Source of the DNA: Berkiella_A sp050252335
GTDB taxonomy: Bacteria; Pseudomonadota; Gammaproteobacteria; Berkiellales; Berkiellaceae
NCBI GenBank assembly: GCA_050252335.1
Contig: JBFWLB010000058.1
Span: 1-15,487 of the forward strand
Direction of reading: 5' to 3'
Length of the DNA stretch: 15,487 nt
Shown: positions 14,114-15,487 of the stretch, in pieces
Layout: each line of letters opens with the position of its first letter
How positions within the stretch are numbered: the first letter of the stretch is position 1
Notes under the pieces: generated by a model
Seen by the model: only the letters and a program-made list of their open reading frames with translations
Told to the model about the DNA's origin: nothing
The model's database searches: none
Translations under genes and position numbers: made by a program

Positions 14114-14698
14114 TTATAATGAATTCTTTCGTCTCTTTAATATCCAGCCTAGAATAAAACCAATTATCAATGCAATGCTACAAAACATCAGAAGTCTTTC
14201 TTGCGCTTCATTTAAAATAGCATTATCAAAGAGATTAGCTGAAAAATGTAAACTTGTAATTTTCCATTGGCTATCTTGCTTTATTAAACTTGTGGTCCAT
14301 CTACCATCAATATGCATAGATTTGCCATTAATAAATACCAAATCATTTGTAATCTGACCATAAGCAATGGCTGTATTATTAGGGTATACTTTCGCCTCTT
14401 CTGTTTCTTTGGCTGTTGTTTTTATGATTTTTAATACTGGATTATCACCTGTTAACATTTTTTCCATACATTTTTTAATGGCAGGAATGCCTGTTGCGTA
14501 CTCGCCATCATAGAAGGTAACAACAGCATCTTTAGCGAGATATTGATCAAAATTATTAAGTGCGCCATCATTTAAATCTTTTACTATTTGAGTCAACATG
14601 ATTTTCATTTGACGACGATCATCTGCATATTCATTTGCAAAGCTCATTGAAGAAAATAACAAGTTAATCAGCAAAACTAAAGAAACATAAGTTTTCAT
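14114..14698 (-). CDS. Exported NTF2/SnoaL-like protein with C-terminal membrane anchor
   Basis: I start at ATG 14698 (194 residues), which begins a clear signal peptide MKTYVSLVLLINLLFSSMSFA (cleavage near residue 21); a longer frame to 14776 would bury it. The middle matches the cone-shaped NTF2/SnoaL-like fold: an initial helix with VKDLNDGALNNFDQYLAKDAVVTFYDG, then strands AIAYGQITNDLVFI, DGRWTTSLIKQDSQWKITSLHFS. The C-terminus has a hydrophobic helix (about 169-186) and KRRKNS, predicting a periplasmic domain tethered to the inner membrane. The family holds enzymes and small-ligand binders; no substrate is evident. A good intrinsic terminator follows, so the transcript ends here. Confidence 0.7.
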   Translation of the reverse strand: MKTYVSLVLLINLLFSSMSFANEYADDRRQMKIMLTQIVKDLNDGALNNFDQYLAKDAVVTFYDGEYATGIPAIKKCMEKMLTGDNPVLKIIKTTAKETEEAKVYPNNTAIAYGQITNDLVFINGKSMHIDGRWTTSLIKQDSQWKITSLHFSANLFDNAILNEAQERLLMFCSIALIIGFILGWILKRRKNSL

Positions 14699-14836
14699 GC
14701 AGTAATCACTTTTGGTGGTAATTAAGAAATTTATACGAATGGTCTTTAATATCCACTTTGTAATGTAGTAATGCAACTATCTATTTTTACATGAAATAGT
14801 TAAAGATATTTAATGATTATACGCATTCATAAGCCG

Positions 14837-14857
14837 TTAAAGCTTAAAGCTTAAAGC
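14837..14857. repeat. Three tandem TTAAAGC heptamers
   Basis: TTAAAGC is repeated three times without a gap in the 244-bp space between the lipoprotein and NTF2-like genes, upstream of the latter on the - strand. The heptamers create overlapping AAGCTT palindromes. It may be a slipped-strand repeat or a regulator site; function unknown. Confidence 0.6.
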
Positions 14858-14921
14858 AACCCAATAATACACCAGCTATTCCCAAGATAAGAACAACACA
14901 AAGAGGCTTTTTTGAGGCAGC

Positions 14922-14947
14922 TTCTAGTGTCAATTTCTAGTGTCAAT
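14922..14947. repeat. Perfect 13-bp tandem duplication over the lipoprotein stop codon
   Basis: TTCTAGTGTCAAT occurs at 14922-14934 and again at 14935-14947. The stop codon of the Tyr-rich lipoprotein (TGA, 14945-14943, - strand) lies inside the copy nearer the gene. Because 13 is not a multiple of three and the stop is within the unit, duplication or loss of a copy would probably not change the protein. Confidence 0.75.
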
Positions 14948-15275
14948 AACGTCTATGCCAATAGCTGTGGTATTGAGAATAATGATCTGGCCCTCTATAT
15001 TGGTAATAATATCTAAAAGGATCTCTAGGAGCGCTATAATCATACCTATAATAATATGAATTATAAGGAGAGACAGCAGATCGATATTCATAATTCTGGT
15101 ATCTATTATTGTAATATGGATGAACATACCTTCTTTCAGTCACAATATAACTTGAAACAGGTTGATAGTAATCAACACTAGAAGTTCTATAATAATTGTT
15201 TTTTGTGCTGAGTGTCTCACACCCACTTATCATCACGGCCACACCTAATACAAAAAATAGTTTTGGAATTTTCAT
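14943..15275 (-). CDS. Tyrosine-rich lipoprotein
   Basis: I start at ATG 15275 (110 residues), preceded by AAGGTGG at suitable spacing; the longer frame to 15326 has no such site and would displace the signal peptide. MKIPKLFFVLGVAVMISGC ends in a lipobox (ISGC, C19), so the mature protein should be acylated and membrane-anchored. The remaining 92 residues contain 25 Tyr, many in YY or YYY clusters alternating with Arg, Asn, Ser and His (for example YNSYYYRYDYSAPRDPFRYY). No known domain is visible. Such composition suggests a low-complexity, adhesive or surface-coat protein, or one cross-linked through tyrosines; this is inference. Confidence 0.75.
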   Translation of the reverse strand: MKIPKLFFVLGVAVMISGCETLSTKNNYYRTSSVDYYQPVSSYIVTERRYVHPYYNNRYQNYEYRSAVSPYNSYYYRYDYSAPRDPFRYYYQYRGPDHYSQYHSYWHRRY

Positions 15276-15376
15276 ATCAGTTACCACCTTAGATAAACCT
15301 GTTTTATCGTTTTTTAAGTTCGACAACTACAGCTGAATAAAAGTTCCAGTACTCTACCTGATTGTAGCGGCAAAGG

Positions 15377-15487
15377 TAAATGTCCGGTCTTGGGCAAAGT
15401 TAAAATGTCCTGTAATAATAATCACTTAAAGCAAGGAAGCTTGAAGAGTGATAATACAGGGGTGTATATGAATACAGCGGACATTTT
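15377..15487 (+). mobile_element. Probable left end of an insertion sequence (IS21-like) running off the window
   Basis: The motif AAATGTCC appears at 15379-15386 and again within TAAAATGTCC (15401-15410), and in inverse form as GGACATTTT at 15479-15487. Repeated TGTCC-type subterminal sites before a transposase gene are typical of IS21-like ends. A start follows: AGGGG (15458-15462), 5 nt, then ATG 15468 reading MNTADI into the edge. The family assignment is tentative because only seven codons are visible. Confidence 0.35.
15468..15487 (+). CDS. Start of a gene cut by the right edge (possible transposase)
   Basis: ATG at 15468 has AGGGG at ideal spacing and opens a frame reading MNTADI. Only the first codons are in the window, so no domain can be assessed. 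The context of repeated TGTCC motifs suggests the first gene of an insertion sequence. Confidence 0.35.

Noticed and set aside
14930..15127. A 65-codon Ile-rich - strand frame within the lipoprotein gene
   Set aside because: It is the second frame of the Tyr-rich repeats; the lipoprotein has a lipobox and ribosome site, so the other frame is a shadow.
1..15487. CRISPR array, tRNA or rRNA
   Set aside because: No regularly spaced repeats, cloverleaf or rRNA-like segments were seen on either strand.

Overview
The window looks like an AT-rich accessory region from an intracellular gammaproteobacterium of the Legionellales/Coxiellaceae type. This is inferred from several large eukaryote-like proteins (ankyrin repeats, a Ser/Thr kinase with a basic tail, a lipase-like hydrolase, an orphan with an Arg-rich tail) lying beside ordinary Gram-negative genes (outer-membrane barrel, lipoprotein, MntP). 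No 16S gene or housekeeping marker is present, so the taxon is not proven.

Layout. 1-1646 is an IS66-derived zone: the C-terminal end of one IS66 transposase on the + strand with its terminal repeat, a complete HigB/HigA-type toxin-antitoxin module on the - strand, and a second, internally deleted IS66 (tnpA plus the end of tnpC) on the - strand with its outer terminal repeat. 1661-3701 is a two-gene unit on the - strand: an SF2 helicase whose stop overlaps the start of a Cys/His-rich small protein. It is divided by a 27-bp near-perfect palindrome from a divergent XRE regulator (3807-4133) that has lost its start. 4177-5472 encodes an ankyrin protein. 5480-6220 is non-coding and full of inverted repeats, including a nested 76-bp element. 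6225-7397 encodes a eukaryote-like kinase. 7398-7932 has no convincing gene.

7933-10072 is more ordinary: an outer-membrane barrel protein with a striking palindrome over its promoter, a TfoX N-domain protein, and the manganese exporter MntP. 10132-14002 holds a divergent pair of large unknown proteins: a 757-residue lipase-like alpha/beta hydrolase (-) and a 459-residue protein (+) with a CGPHA motif and an acidic-then-Arg-rich tail. 14114-15275 encodes two exported proteins on the - strand: a secreted NTF2/SnoaL-like protein with a C-terminal membrane anchor and its own terminator, and a lipoprotein that is about 27% tyrosine. The right edge appears to enter another insertion sequence.

How the genes work together. 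The best candidate systems are (a) the helicase, zinc-finger-like protein and XRE module beside IS/TA debris, which resembles an accessory (possibly defence) locus not matching a named system I can recognise; and (b) a group of probable host-directed effectors (ankyrin, kinase, lipase-like, CGPHA protein). The higBA promoter is also unusual: its predicted start site falls on the toxin ATG, giving a leaderless toxin, while the antitoxin has a strong Shine-Dalgarno sequence.
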